This document shows positions 34,601 through 45,500 of a DNA stretch of 64,000 nucleotides, one piece after another (the stretch's first letter is position 1; each line of letters starts with the position of its first letter). Under the pieces are notes generated by a model. That model was not told the DNA's origin and did not search any database. It saw nothing but the letters and a program-made list of their open reading frames with translations. The position numbers were made by a program, and so were the translations under genes. The DNA lies in NCBI GenBank assembly GCA_020064725.1, contig JAGTWJ010000001.1, positions 2,418,001-2,482,000 on the forward strand. Reading direction: 5' to 3'. This stretch comes from Drechslerella dactyloides. Its lineage: Eukaryota > Ascomycota > Orbiliomycetes > Orbiliales > Orbiliaceae.

Positions 34601-35162
34601 GCGTATGGAGCTTTTAACGTCGGACATGTTGTCCCGTGCCTTGACGTTGGTGTCCAGGGGCCAGCATGATAGAGCACAGACTCTGCTTATGGAGACGCGG
34701 ACGATTCTGCGAGGTCTTGGAAAAGGTGGGCTTCCACCGTTGCCGCCGCCACCGGGTTCGTCCGATCATGGCGACTCGACACCGGTTAGTCAGCAGGGAA
34801 ACTGGGATGGCAAATTCGGCTCGGCAACTGGGATTGACTCGAGGGTGGTCGGATGCCTTGATTCTGAGCTGGAAGCCGCGCTGGAGTGGATTGCGCACCC
34901 GGCTGTCTTCGCTCGAGATTCTCGCAAGGCGGTCTTGCAGGCTATCGGGGTTATCTCCGCACAGAGAGCCATCACGTTTAGGTACGTACCTGTTCCCCAT
35001 CGCTAAAGTTTCAATATCAAGGGGTCATATATACTAACTTGCGGGTTACCTAGAACGCCGAGCGAATCGTTCCATGCGTCGCGGGTGTTTGGGATCAAGC
35101 ATCTGACCGCGCAGGCACGGGAGTGGCACGGGACGTCTGAAGACCTGATGGAAGAAGACTGA
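31625..35162 (+). CDS. RING-H2/PH/vWA protein of Far1/Ste5 architecture
   Basis: The product is 1026 aa. A RING-H2 domain is at residues 23-72 (CAVC, then CSHVSHEAC, then CPTC). A long Ser/Thr/Asp-rich linker follows. A PH-like domain is at about 337-450 (FGKLRLYGTIKVGKDCQSWQ, ECFLFSEMLICVKEK). A vWA domain is at about 525-720 (DLVVVIPVTSSMQGLKINLL). Exons are 31625-31880, 31969-32722, 32805-33043, 33122-33833, 33906-34210, 34276-34981 and 35054-35162; all introns are GT-AG. RING-H2, PH and vWA in this order is the domain plan of the pheromone-MAPK scaffolds Ste5 and Far1. In the vWA metal motif (DxSxS) the first Asp is Pro, so metal binding is doubtful. The role as a scaffold is inference. 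Annotated relatives may be named simply RING finger protein Znf1. Confidence 0.8.
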
Positions 35163-37095
35163 ACGGTCGAACTATATATACTTCCCTAATTCTTCCTTTA
35201 CCTCGCGCTTGTTTGGTATCTTTGACTTTTCGGTTAGCGGGTTTTTTTTATACGTTATGCTGGTATGTGTCGATTGAGTTGGCTTGATTTCCTTTTCCTT
35301 TCGTCTTTTCTTTTTTTCTTTGAAAACTTTTGACTGCATATCTCTCTTTTATACAGAGTATATATCATACTATCATTTGCATTTACAATTGATATCCCCT
35401 TGACTTGTTGGTTACTATATCATGTCACATGCACTCGAGCCATCTTATTTTGCCTGTGTCGTGTTTGACGTTTCCTGAATCCGGGTTGATACTATAATGT
35501 GGACCGACCTCTGGCGGAACTGTGTGGATGTTTCTTTTTTTTCCTTCATGTTTACGGAGTCTAGTCGTTTGATTATGTATCGAGTTTATCGTACGTATAC
35601 ATGTAATGCTGCGATGGATTGATCTGTGGTTTTGATTGCAATTGTGGGCACGGCGGTGGATACTGTGTATATTTCTATTAATGTATGTGTATATACATGT
35701 CTGGGTTTTGTATATTTCGGACCGCTTGAATCTGAGCATGGTCGACTCCGTCCTCGGAGGGCTGGCTTTTGTAGATATTGCCATCAAGGCCATTGAGCAT
35801 CGACGTATGGTTCCATTCACATACCAGATGCGACGGATGGTCTTGAATGCGAATGCGATATGAATAATATTCGGATAGAAGAGAAGTCCAGCGTTCGCAA
35901 TACCCGGAGTCGATCGTTCCCAAGGACAGACAATCGCGCTGGAATTTCAATTGTCCGCACACGGCTCCGATCCACGTAGCAGACAGGCTGGCTGGGCCGA
36001 CGGGGCCCCCTCTCCGAAATGGGCACGGCTGCGGAGTTGTGGTTGTGTTGACGAGGTCGTGGTACTTCGCGGACCGGCGACTGCGCGGCTGCGGCGCCCA
36101 AGCCTTTCGTATATTTAATTTCTTTTAATTCTTGTTTTCGCGATCCGTCGATATAAAATTACCAGTTTAGCGACCTGCGGCTCCTCATCGTCATGTCCCA
36201 AAGCCGCCGTCGCCGGCGCCGACACCGCGCGCGGCGGGCAGTGGAGGAGGTGGACGTTGATGTGGCTGGGCCGGCTGACCAGGAGTAGGAGGATGGGAGA
36301 TCCGGGGTGGCTCCTGGGCGCGGTGCGCGGTGGGGGGGTCCACCGGCCACACAGCGCCGCTTCTGCTGCTGGCGGCTGTCTCGCTGGCTGCTCCGAAAAA
36401 AGAGACGGACGGCCCCCCCGGCCGGCTGGCAGGCTGGCAGGCTGGCAGGGCAAAATTTTGGGACTCCCTCCCGCTCGCGTCGACCTCCTCGTCACCATCA
36501 CCTACTGCAGCCTCCATCATTCGTACCTACCTCCCTCCCTTCGCCCGTCCGTCTCGCTGGCTCCACGCTCCGAGATCGATCTCGACTTCCATCCCTCGAC
36601 TCGGCCCGGTTACCAACCAGCTCGACCGCGCCATCACAGCTCTCCTCGACCCGGCATTATATTCTCTCGCCGTCGCCCTCCTCCGGGTTCCGACAACTCG
36701 CTCATAACACCCCCCCTTTCCAGGCTGTCCTCCGAGCTCTATACGCTTGCTCGGGCCTCTCGGCGGGCGTGTGATCCTGTCCTCGCCAAAAAATTGGGAC
36801 ATCGCCCAGCTTGTCGCCGCGAGCTTTTACTGCCGTAAACAAAGGCCGCACATATACACCCGCGGCAGGCAACAACAGCTGTGCGACTTGCCAGCTGGAT
36901 TTTCGACGGGGAGGTCGAGTTTCTGAATTTCTCACGCTGCGGCTGCGGCTGGTTGTGTACCTGCAGGATCCGACCTGTGCAGAGCGCGTCAATCCGCCTG
37001 CCCGCGCTGTCTGGAGCCCGGCTTCGAGTCTCCTTTGCTCGTTAGGGATTGGCCACACTACGGACGCGACTTGGTGAAGCCGCATTGACGCCATA
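35163..37095. promoter_or_regulatory. Intergenic region before ITC1
   Basis: The first half is the AT-rich 3' flank of the preceding gene. The second half, from about 36000, is GC-rich with CT-rich stretches and should be the ITC1 promoter and leader. Open frames at 36115-36840 on both strands are Pro/Arg/Ser-rich and mutually overlapping, so I reject them as genes. Confidence 0.45.
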
Positions 37096-40000
37096 ATGGT
37101 ATGGCTTCACTCGGCTGTTATTTCACGTTCTATTGGACCGTGGATATGGGAGGCGGTTACTGATCTCTGTTACACGGGGGGTATAGGTGCTCTTCAAGCG
37201 GAAACCGGTGCAATTTCTGCCCACGCCTGAAATCGCTGATGATGACCAAGAGGTGGGTTTAAGGCTTTCTTGAATACGTGGATATGTTGAGGGGCAGAAT
37301 GGTTAAATATTGGGCGTTCTTTTCTTTTTTCTTCTTGCAGGTCTGGGTCATCGATGCCACTGGCGAGATATTTACGGAGTATGACGACTATTTGGCGCGG
37401 TAAGTGTATATTGGTGACGGTTTTTTTCACAGCTTATGATGCTTGGAGGGGGTCATGCTGACGAGTGCTTTGAATTTTAGCATGCAGTTTTATAAAAGCG
37501 TAGGTCGATTTACGATGATGACGTTGGTTTGGGGATTCGACTCGGGTTCTAATATGGGATCGATCGTTAGAAAAGATTCATTTGCGAAATAACGGGTCAC
37601 TCGGGTCTTGATTTTTTCTCGGCGCTGGAGAGCGAGGTATGCAGCGACTCGAACATTGTATGCAATGGATAGCATGCTAACTGTGTATACTCTAGCTTGC
37701 CGGGTCTAAGGACGTTGAAGAGTCGTTTCCGGATGCATTGAAAGCTCCGATATTGCAGAAAGTCCAGTTTCAGACCATACCACGAATCGACAATCTAGGT
37801 GAGATACGAAGTCTTAAAATATGCGCCTGCTCAAACTGATGCTAACGATCACCAGTCGATCTTGTATACGATGTTAGTCTCATAATTCCGGGTCAAGCTA
37901 TAACCGTGCTCTTTTTCTAGGGCTGCATTCTAACTTTCAACTTTGCTCGGCGATAGCACTTTAAGACCGACTTTTTCCCCGGCGAATATGTCATTGCGAC
38001 GTTGTTCGGCACCGATAGGACGGAGGGGCAGATACGCGAGAAGATGTTTTATTCGGAGCGCAGGGATCCGGATACCGGAGAGGTCACCCACGAAGCATAT
38101 GCCAAATATGTTGTCGTTCTGATCAATCGGGGGAGGGAGGTCGATCTGTGTCCGAATGAGCTAACGCGAGATCGACGAATTTTCACGAAGGCGATGCTCC
38201 GGGCATTCATCAAGAACACGGTGCACCGCGATGCTTGGAACGGCGCGCCCTGGCTTGTCAAGGATTATTACGCGAAGAAGTACGGCATCAGTCAGAAGAT
38301 TCCGAGACATTTGCAACGAGGTTCGACGATCGCAGAAAGGAAGGCCATGCAAGCCGTCCGAAAGGCACAGGCTCAGAAGGGGTTTTCCTTGACGATATCG
38401 GGCACTGGTCCGAAGTTATCGCCGGACCCGGCTTTGGAGAAGCCGACAAAGGGGAAGGGAAAGAAGAAGAAGCAGCAGCAGCAGCACGACGCGGATGAGA
38501 GACAGCCAACTTTGGCTGCTTCGAGCTCCGGCATGCTGAAAGTGCAGCCCATTCCGGAACCTCCGAAGCCGCCCCCGAGGCCAGTCATCAAATACCCTAT
38601 TGAGGATTTGACGATTATGCCGTCTGCAACGCCGAAGAAACGGCCGACGCTCAAACGACTTCACGAAGTTATCCCTGGAAAGAAGCTCTCAGAAGACAGC
38701 ATTCCGGTGCTGTTAGAGACTTGGGTATTCCTGAATGTCTACTGCGAGCCTTTTCTGTTGGACTCTTTCACGTTTGACGACTACATCGAGGCGCTATTTT
38801 TCAATGACGACCACCAAGAGTGTACGCTGTTGACCGAAATCCACTGTGCCATGCTGAAGGCGCTTGTGGACGAAGGGCCGGAAGGGAGGGTTAAGATCGC
38901 TAGCATCCTCGATCTGGATACCGACTCGGAAGAGGATGAAGAGTCGGAGGAAGAGGAAGATCTGCCCATGCAGACGCGCCGTTCGAGTGCTCGATTCAAG
39001 GAGCTGAAAATACCTGTCAACGGGCACGGTGACAACCAGAATCCATTGTGGCTCGAGTTAATACGAAAACGCGATTTCCGCGAAGGCGGATGGGAGACGA
39101 TTGTGGTTGGACTGTTTGGCCAAATATCCAACCATACACAGTTCAAGGGTTTGGCCACGGATATTTTACGATATTTCTCGCCGTTGGCTGAGGATACGCT
39201 CCTTATGACTGCCAAGGCGCAATATCGAGACCTGGACATCAACACGAAGATCAAGATAATTCAGCTGTTGCAGAAACTGACGTTCGAAACACCCATCGTA
39301 CGAAACTATATGGAAGAGTGTGGAGAAGCCATGACGAAGCTCCGTAAGGACAAGATTGAGCACCAAAAGGCTCGAAAGGTGTTGTAAGTGGATATATGAT
39401 CATCGCGTAGCGTTCCTGATATCAATGGAACTGACTTCTTTTCTACTTTCTAGCATCGAGGAGCTTAAAGCTGCGGAGGATGAGCGCAGACAGTTGATGC
39501 CCGACAGCGAGCCTTCTCCCTCGCCTAAGGATGGAGAAATGGAGGTTGACACGAAGATGAGTAACGGCTATGATACGCCCGAGGTTGACAATGATTTGGA
39601 GGATTCCGATTCTAGCCGCCCCGCGAGACGACAGCCCTCTAACAGAGCGGCTGAGCGGAAGAGAAAGCGGGAGCAAGAGAAGGAAAAGGAGGAGGCTAAT
39701 GCGAAAATTCAGGAGTCACTCCAAAAGTACAAGAAGGCGTGCCTCAACGTAGATAAAGCGAAAGCCAAGATCAGACAGGAAGAGGCTGCGATCGCTGAAC
39801 TCGACGGAGATCTCCGGGAATCGGATTGTGCGCGGCTGAGATTGATCGGCCGGGATCGGTTTTGGAACCGATATTGGTTCTTCGAGAGGAATGGTATGCC
39901 GTATGCTGGCCTGCCTTCGAGTTCGACGGCGGATTCCGGGTACGCAATGGGTCGGCTTTGGCTGCAAGGTGCCTCGATGGAAGAGCAGAAAGAGTTCCTG

Positions 40001-40477
40001 GATTTGGATCGAGTTGTCAATAACGATACCAACGATGGCACCAGGATCTCCATGTCCATTAAGGAGCGCCGGAAACGGGAAGAAGGGAACGCAGCTCTTC
40101 GCGGGCCGGAGAAGTGGGCCTATATCGACGATCCGAATGATTTGCAGGCCTGGATTGACTGGCTGGACGTCAGAGGGGAGCGAGAGCTGAAGTTGAAGAA
40201 GGAATTGGAGCTCTACAAGGAGCACATGCTGGCTGCGATGGAAGCGCGACAGCGATATCTTTCGCCGGACTCTAAGGAAGGCACGGAGGTGGTGGTACGC
40301 ATGTCGACGCGGACAAAGTCGGTTGCGCAAGTCCCGGTGCAGCGATGTCTCAAGTGGAAAAACAACCTGGCGATCGAAAAGCTGGGGCACCTTCACTCGG
40401 AGCTTCCCGCCAAACCGAAAGGGCGGAGAGGCCAACAAGACTCTCGGTCGTCGAGAAATGTCTCTCGTGCTCGTTAG
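37096..40477 (+). CDS. itc1: ISW2-complex subunit Itc1 (WAC/DDT/WHIM protein)
   Basis: Itc1 is the ACF1-like partner of the Isw2 nucleosome-sliding ATPase. The product is 927 aa from nine coding exons: 37096-37098, 37187-37252, 37341-37399, 37481-37499, 37571-37636, 37696-37798, 37856-37872, 37957-39383 and 39454-40477. The first exon is only ATG; splicing gives MVLFKRKPVQFLPTPE, the family N-terminus. The WAC domain follows (VWVIDATGEIFTEYDDYLAR, then KRFICEITGHSGLDFF). The DDT domain is near SIPVLLETWVFLNVYCEPF. WHIM motifs are at GGWETIVVGLFGQISNH and RLRLIGRDRFWNRYWFF. A coiled coil of Lys/Glu and a short Gln run after KKKK are also present. Several tiny exons (19 and 17 nt) crowd the 5' end. 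Confidence 0.92.
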
Positions 40478-42296
40478 GTTGACTAGTTGCAATTGCAATT
40501 TCCAGAACTTCCGCATGACCATCCGTCTGCACCATTTCTTTTTCCTGTCTTCCTTTCGCACTTAGATTCCTACTTTCTTTTTTTCTTACGTCTCTCCACA
40601 TTCCCCGTGCGACGGGCGCACGACGGAGTTCTATGTATAATACTACATACATTCATACACCACCACTCCCAGCCTCCCCACACGTTCGTCCGGCGAGCTC
40701 TATATTGCGAGTTAACTTTCTCGACGGCGCGGCGGACGCCATGTCGTGATTAGCCTCTCTGTACGTAAGTTTCAACACGAGCTTAGAATAACAACCGTCC
40801 AAACATCCTCCGTGCGCATTGGGAACTTTCGTACGCCAAGACCGGCATTGTTACATGTTGACCTGGTACTTTTCCTGTCTGTTCATGGACGCCGGACGAC
40901 GTCGTTAAATTTGGCGACGGTGGCAGGATCAATTGGGACGAAAAGGCATTGCGGGCGCGTTTTGCATGCGCAGATATAGATACACTCGCGCATACAGCGG
41001 CATACAACATAATCAGCTTAACGTATGCGTGCATGGCCATTGTATGCAGAGTCAGATTCCTGCGACAAGTCTCCCCGCTATCAGACGGGCGTTAACGTTT
41101 CGCCCGAGCTCGTTCGTTCGCTCGCGCGCTGCCTCGCCGAGATGGATCGTGAGTGTCGGGTAAGCTCGATCGAGGAGATGGGATCGCGCGGACAATATGG
41201 GGTTGCGTCTTTTTCGACGGCGGATTGATTGCTCGTTAATTTGCCGGATAGGGCGTCGAGTCGCTGGCGATTGCATTTTATAATATTATATTAATTTCCA
41301 GGGAGCATAATATATTATATTACGAGCTGTGTGCGCAATATGTGCAACATGTACCCCGTAGTAGGTGACCATTGTTCGCAGCTGTACGGTACGAGACAAT
41401 CGAATAGCCGACGCGCCGTCGGGGGTGGAACATTGAACGTAGTATGTTATAATAGCATACCAGCAGTAACGTACTATCTCCTCCACCATCATTCGCATTT
41501 ACTTGGATGTATGTAAGTATATATATGATGATATGCATGCATGCCGGCCAAGGAGAGGAATCTCGGGGTCGTGCTAAATATATCTCACGTGGCGCCTGCT
41601 CTCGAGACTAGAATGCATTCGAATGTTGGGCGAGCGCACCCCGCCTGCACGCCTGTACCGCATGCACGCACGATGATTTTTTGGTTTTTGATCGAGACAT
41701 GTGCGGTATCGAGTGGATGTATGTTGATGTGGGGAGTGCATACATACATGCATGGACGCATGGCATGTCGTTGGCCGGACTGGCCGGACGTGGAGTCGAG
41801 TGCAATCGATCCCCTCGACTCAGTGCCCCGGTTGGGCCGAGTCGCGCCGGCCATGTCACATATCACAACTTGCAATGCTGCAATCGTGGGTGACTGTCCG
41901 TGGCCGGATACCGCCATCCTATCACGTCACCGCAATTCTGCCGGGGCAGGCGGACGGCCACGATGCGGAGAGAGGGAGAGCGAGAGAGGGAGAGAGAGGC
42001 CTGGGTAGAGTCGGCGGTGAAGGTTGACGGTTGCAGCTCCGGCTGCGTTGCCAGGGGTTCGAAAATCAACTCCCTCGTTTGGCAACCTCGATCACGCCGG
42101 CCTGCCTGGCCGTATCCAACTACGATCTTTCGCTTCCGGAGCATTGCATGGCCTCGGGAGCATTCTAACCTAACTCGTTTCGATTGGCCGTTTCCTCCAC
42201 CCCGTCTCCCTGCAGCCTGTCTGTCTCTCGCTCTTGCCTCCTCCTCCTGCAGCAGACTGACTGGCCTGGACTGGACCGGGCCTCCTGTTCGGATTC

Positions 42297-42328
42297 GAAC
42301 GAACGAACGAACGAACGAACGAACGAAC
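42297..42328 (+). repeat. (GAAC)8 microsatellite
   Basis: Eight perfect GAAC units about 240 bp before the BEM2-like start codon, likely in the leader or promoter. It is followed closely by CAAAT units. Confidence 0.9.
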
Positions 42329-42513
42329 TCTCCCCAAGCTCCCAGACAATCAAATCAAATCAAATCTAAATCACCCACACCCACCCTCGCTCGCTCGCTC
42401 TTCCTCTCCATCGATCGATCGATACCAGATAACCGGCCAGCCCTAACCAAGTACTTACTCGGACGCCGTCGCATCCCATCTCATCTCATCTTCTTCATCT
42501 CGTCCTCGACTAC

Positions 42514-42537
42514 GATGGTGCAGACAGCAACGTACTA
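42514..42537 (+). promoter_or_regulatory. Upstream ORF of 7 codons before the BEM2-like gene
   Basis: ATG GTG CAG ACA GCA ACG TAC TAG ends 33 bp before the main ATG. Its closeness makes it likely to be in the mRNA leader, where it could limit initiation. Confidence 0.4.
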
Positions 42538-42570
42538 GCTAACCAAACCTAGTTTTTCCTTGCTTCCTTT

Positions 42571-45500
42571 ATGTCGCAATTCAACCGCCAAAACCTCACG
42601 CAGCCCTCTGGTCCCGTGCCCCGTAGGCGCAGCGAAGGGAGCAAAGACAGACAACGGCCGGAGCTGCTGACCTCCGTCAACCGTAAATCAGGGGCGTTCA
42701 GCCCGTCCTCGCCCTTCAGTCCCTCCTCCTTCTCCTCGAGCTCGCAGACGACCAAGCAGAAGCCCCCAAAGGCGGGGACCACGACGTCGCTCAACAATCA
42801 TGTCCGCAGCATCTCGCGCTCCGTCAACGATATATTCGCCCGCTCAAAGTCTCCGTCACAAAGTGACGCCTACCTGCGCGACCCCGGCCGCCCAGAAAAG
42901 ATCTCCGAGATACGCAGACCGCACACCGCCTCCCTGACCAACAGCGGCAGGTTTCCGGAGGGCGACGAGGCCTCGTTCATGTCGGATGGCGGCAGATCCG
43001 AGCCGGTGTTCGAGGGCTGGTTGAACGTTGTCAATTCACATTACTCGAGGAAAGGCGCTCTGAAGGATGCCTGGAAGCTGCATTTTGCCGTCATACACGG
43101 CCATCTGCTGAGTCTCTACAAGCCGCCGCCGAGCCTCCACATCCGCTCCTTCGATATCCATGCCAAGGTGCCGCTCAAGACGACGTCGCGGCCCCAGACT
43201 GCCCCGGATATACAGCTTGCTGCCTCGCAGGAAGCTTCCACCCTGCGGCATAACAAGGAGGACAGGCATCCGGATCTGGTGCTTGCGGAAGATGGGGCGG
43301 CTGTCAGCGGGTCGGTTGAAGCTATCTGCCACGAGATCTTGTTTGGTTCGGACGACCGATTTTTCAAGTGCATGCTGCTGACGCTGCCGGCCTGGACGAT
43401 CCCGGAAACGGCAATCGCGATCTTTACCGAGTATGCAAAGGGGAGAAACATCTGCGGCATTCTGGATCGGGTTGTAACGACAGTCATCGATTCGTCGTTT
43501 GGTATGCTGCTGGAGATGAGATATCATGAGTCGTTGATGGCTCTGATAGAAAAGGGCATCAAGCCGCATAGTCCGCAGCTCGCAGCTGCTTTGTCCGGAA
43601 GGGTGGAAAACAAAGTAAACCAACTGAGATCTGAACTCTTCCCGACGAATGTAGGTAAGATTAAAAACTTCCCCTACTCCCATCTTCCCTTTTCTGGTGG
43701 AAACACGGTGGACTGTGTTTTTGTGTTTCCTCGGCTTTTTTTCCTCGGTGCTGATTCGTTGCAGGTCGAGGCGAGTCCGATGCCACTGACAAGCGGCCTG
43801 CGCTATCTCTCTCACCAAACGAGTTTCTCTCGATACCTGCTAGCCACTTGGCGCAGCAGATCCATGCTTTCCATAAAAAGTATCTGACGATATGGAACCC
43901 CGGAAACGACATATCGCTGCTGATGGATGTAACGCATGCCCTACCCGCTGCGAACAGGAATCCGCTGGTGTTCACGTCGAATGCGATCCATTTTCTCGGG
44001 GAGAAGTTGTGCATGGACATTCTTATGCCGAACCACTCGCACGAATTTCGGGCATCGTTGCTGTCTCACTGGATTGATGTCGGCGGCATCCTTCAAGATC
44101 TGGGAGATATGGTTGGCTGGTTCTCCATCATCATGGCTATATTGTCCCCGGCGATCTTGAGGCTCCAGATGACCTGGCAAATGATCGAACCCGTCAAACT
44201 TCAGACGGTGATCGAAGAATGGGTACCTGTCATGCTGGACCTCGAGCGCCGGAAGTTTGAACTCAGCACGTCGGATACCGTTCGTCCAAGTGTTATGGCG
44301 CCTGGAGGTGGCGGAGAAACGATAGCGGTTCAAGATATTATACCATATTTTGGGGACCTATGCCATTCCTTAACGGAGACAAACGAAAACCGGGATAACA
44401 AGATCAATTGCAAGAAGTTCCTGCAAGGCTACGAGGGCATTGAGGCGGGACTCGAGCGGTGGAGCCGGTACCCCGAGGAGAAGGCTGCCGAAGGGAAGGA
44501 TATTCCGCCTTTGAGGGTCAAGGAAGACCCCCGGATCCAGCAGTGTTTACGGATCCTCAACGATAGCTCGAAAGCGATATCCGTCTATTCGTCCTCGCTC
44601 TTCCAGATGTCGTTAGCTGCCGAACGACCGAACACGGGAGTCTACGTCCAGCCGCATTATCACCAGAAGCCGCCGCTGAGTACGGGTACGAGTATCCCGC
44701 TGGCCTTCACGGAGCTCCTGCCGGGATTCTCGCTGTTCAACTGGGAAGATACTCTTACGATAGCGGAGGCTTTCGGGAAGAAGCACTTCAATGCGAGCAC
44801 GGGCAATCTGGCAGTCATTGACATGGATCACGACCCTATGATTTCCGCACCGAATACTCCAACGCCTGTTTTACGACGCACGCGATCGTTCCCGCCTCCC
44901 CGGACATCGGCCAAGACGACGGGTTACAACGCCTTGGATGTCGCTACGCATGAAAGGACTGCTGGACTGCAGAGCAAAGACAACACGATCCTGAGGGCTG
45001 TCAGGGATGTCCTGGGTGTGGACGAGGAAAGCTTCTACAGCAAAGATGGAGAGCTCGTGTTGAAGGCCGATGCCAATCCAGATCTAGGATCGCGGCCGTC
45101 AAGTTTGATAGAACACGGCAGACGGCCGCTGAGTATCGCGTCCGGGCATGCGGACAGTGGGGATCGGCCTCCTTCGCTAGTTAATCCCTACCGTCCTAGC
45201 GCAAAGGTCTTGAACATGGTCACCAAGGGCGGCACGCTGGAGCGGCTCGTAGATATCCTTGTGCTGGGTGTGCAGGACTTCAGCGCGAGAATGTTCACAC
45301 GGAACGAAACGGGCGAGAAGAAAGAGTTGTCCGTGTTTGGGATGGATGAGGAGCTTTTCATCATAACCTTCTTGGCGACTTTCCGAAGGTAGGCATATTT
45401 GTTCGGGCTTTGCTAAAGTGTTCGGGTTGTTAGCTGACTAAGTGATAGTTTCTGCTTGCCTATCGTCTTGCTGGAGTACCTGAAAAAGAGGCTGCTCGGA

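Larger units (their letters stand above)
40478..42570. promoter_or_regulatory. Intergenic region between ITC1 and the BEM2-like gene
   Basis: About 2.1 kb. AT-rich patches around 41280-41530 are followed by a CT-rich leader from 42170. It includes a (GAAC)8 repeat and a short upstream ORF. I see no supported gene. Confidence 0.45.

Noticed and set aside
41541..42538. Overlapping open frames of 155 and 212 codons before the BEM2-like gene
   Set aside because: They overlap each other and antisense frames, include the GAAC repeat, and have no recognisable domain.
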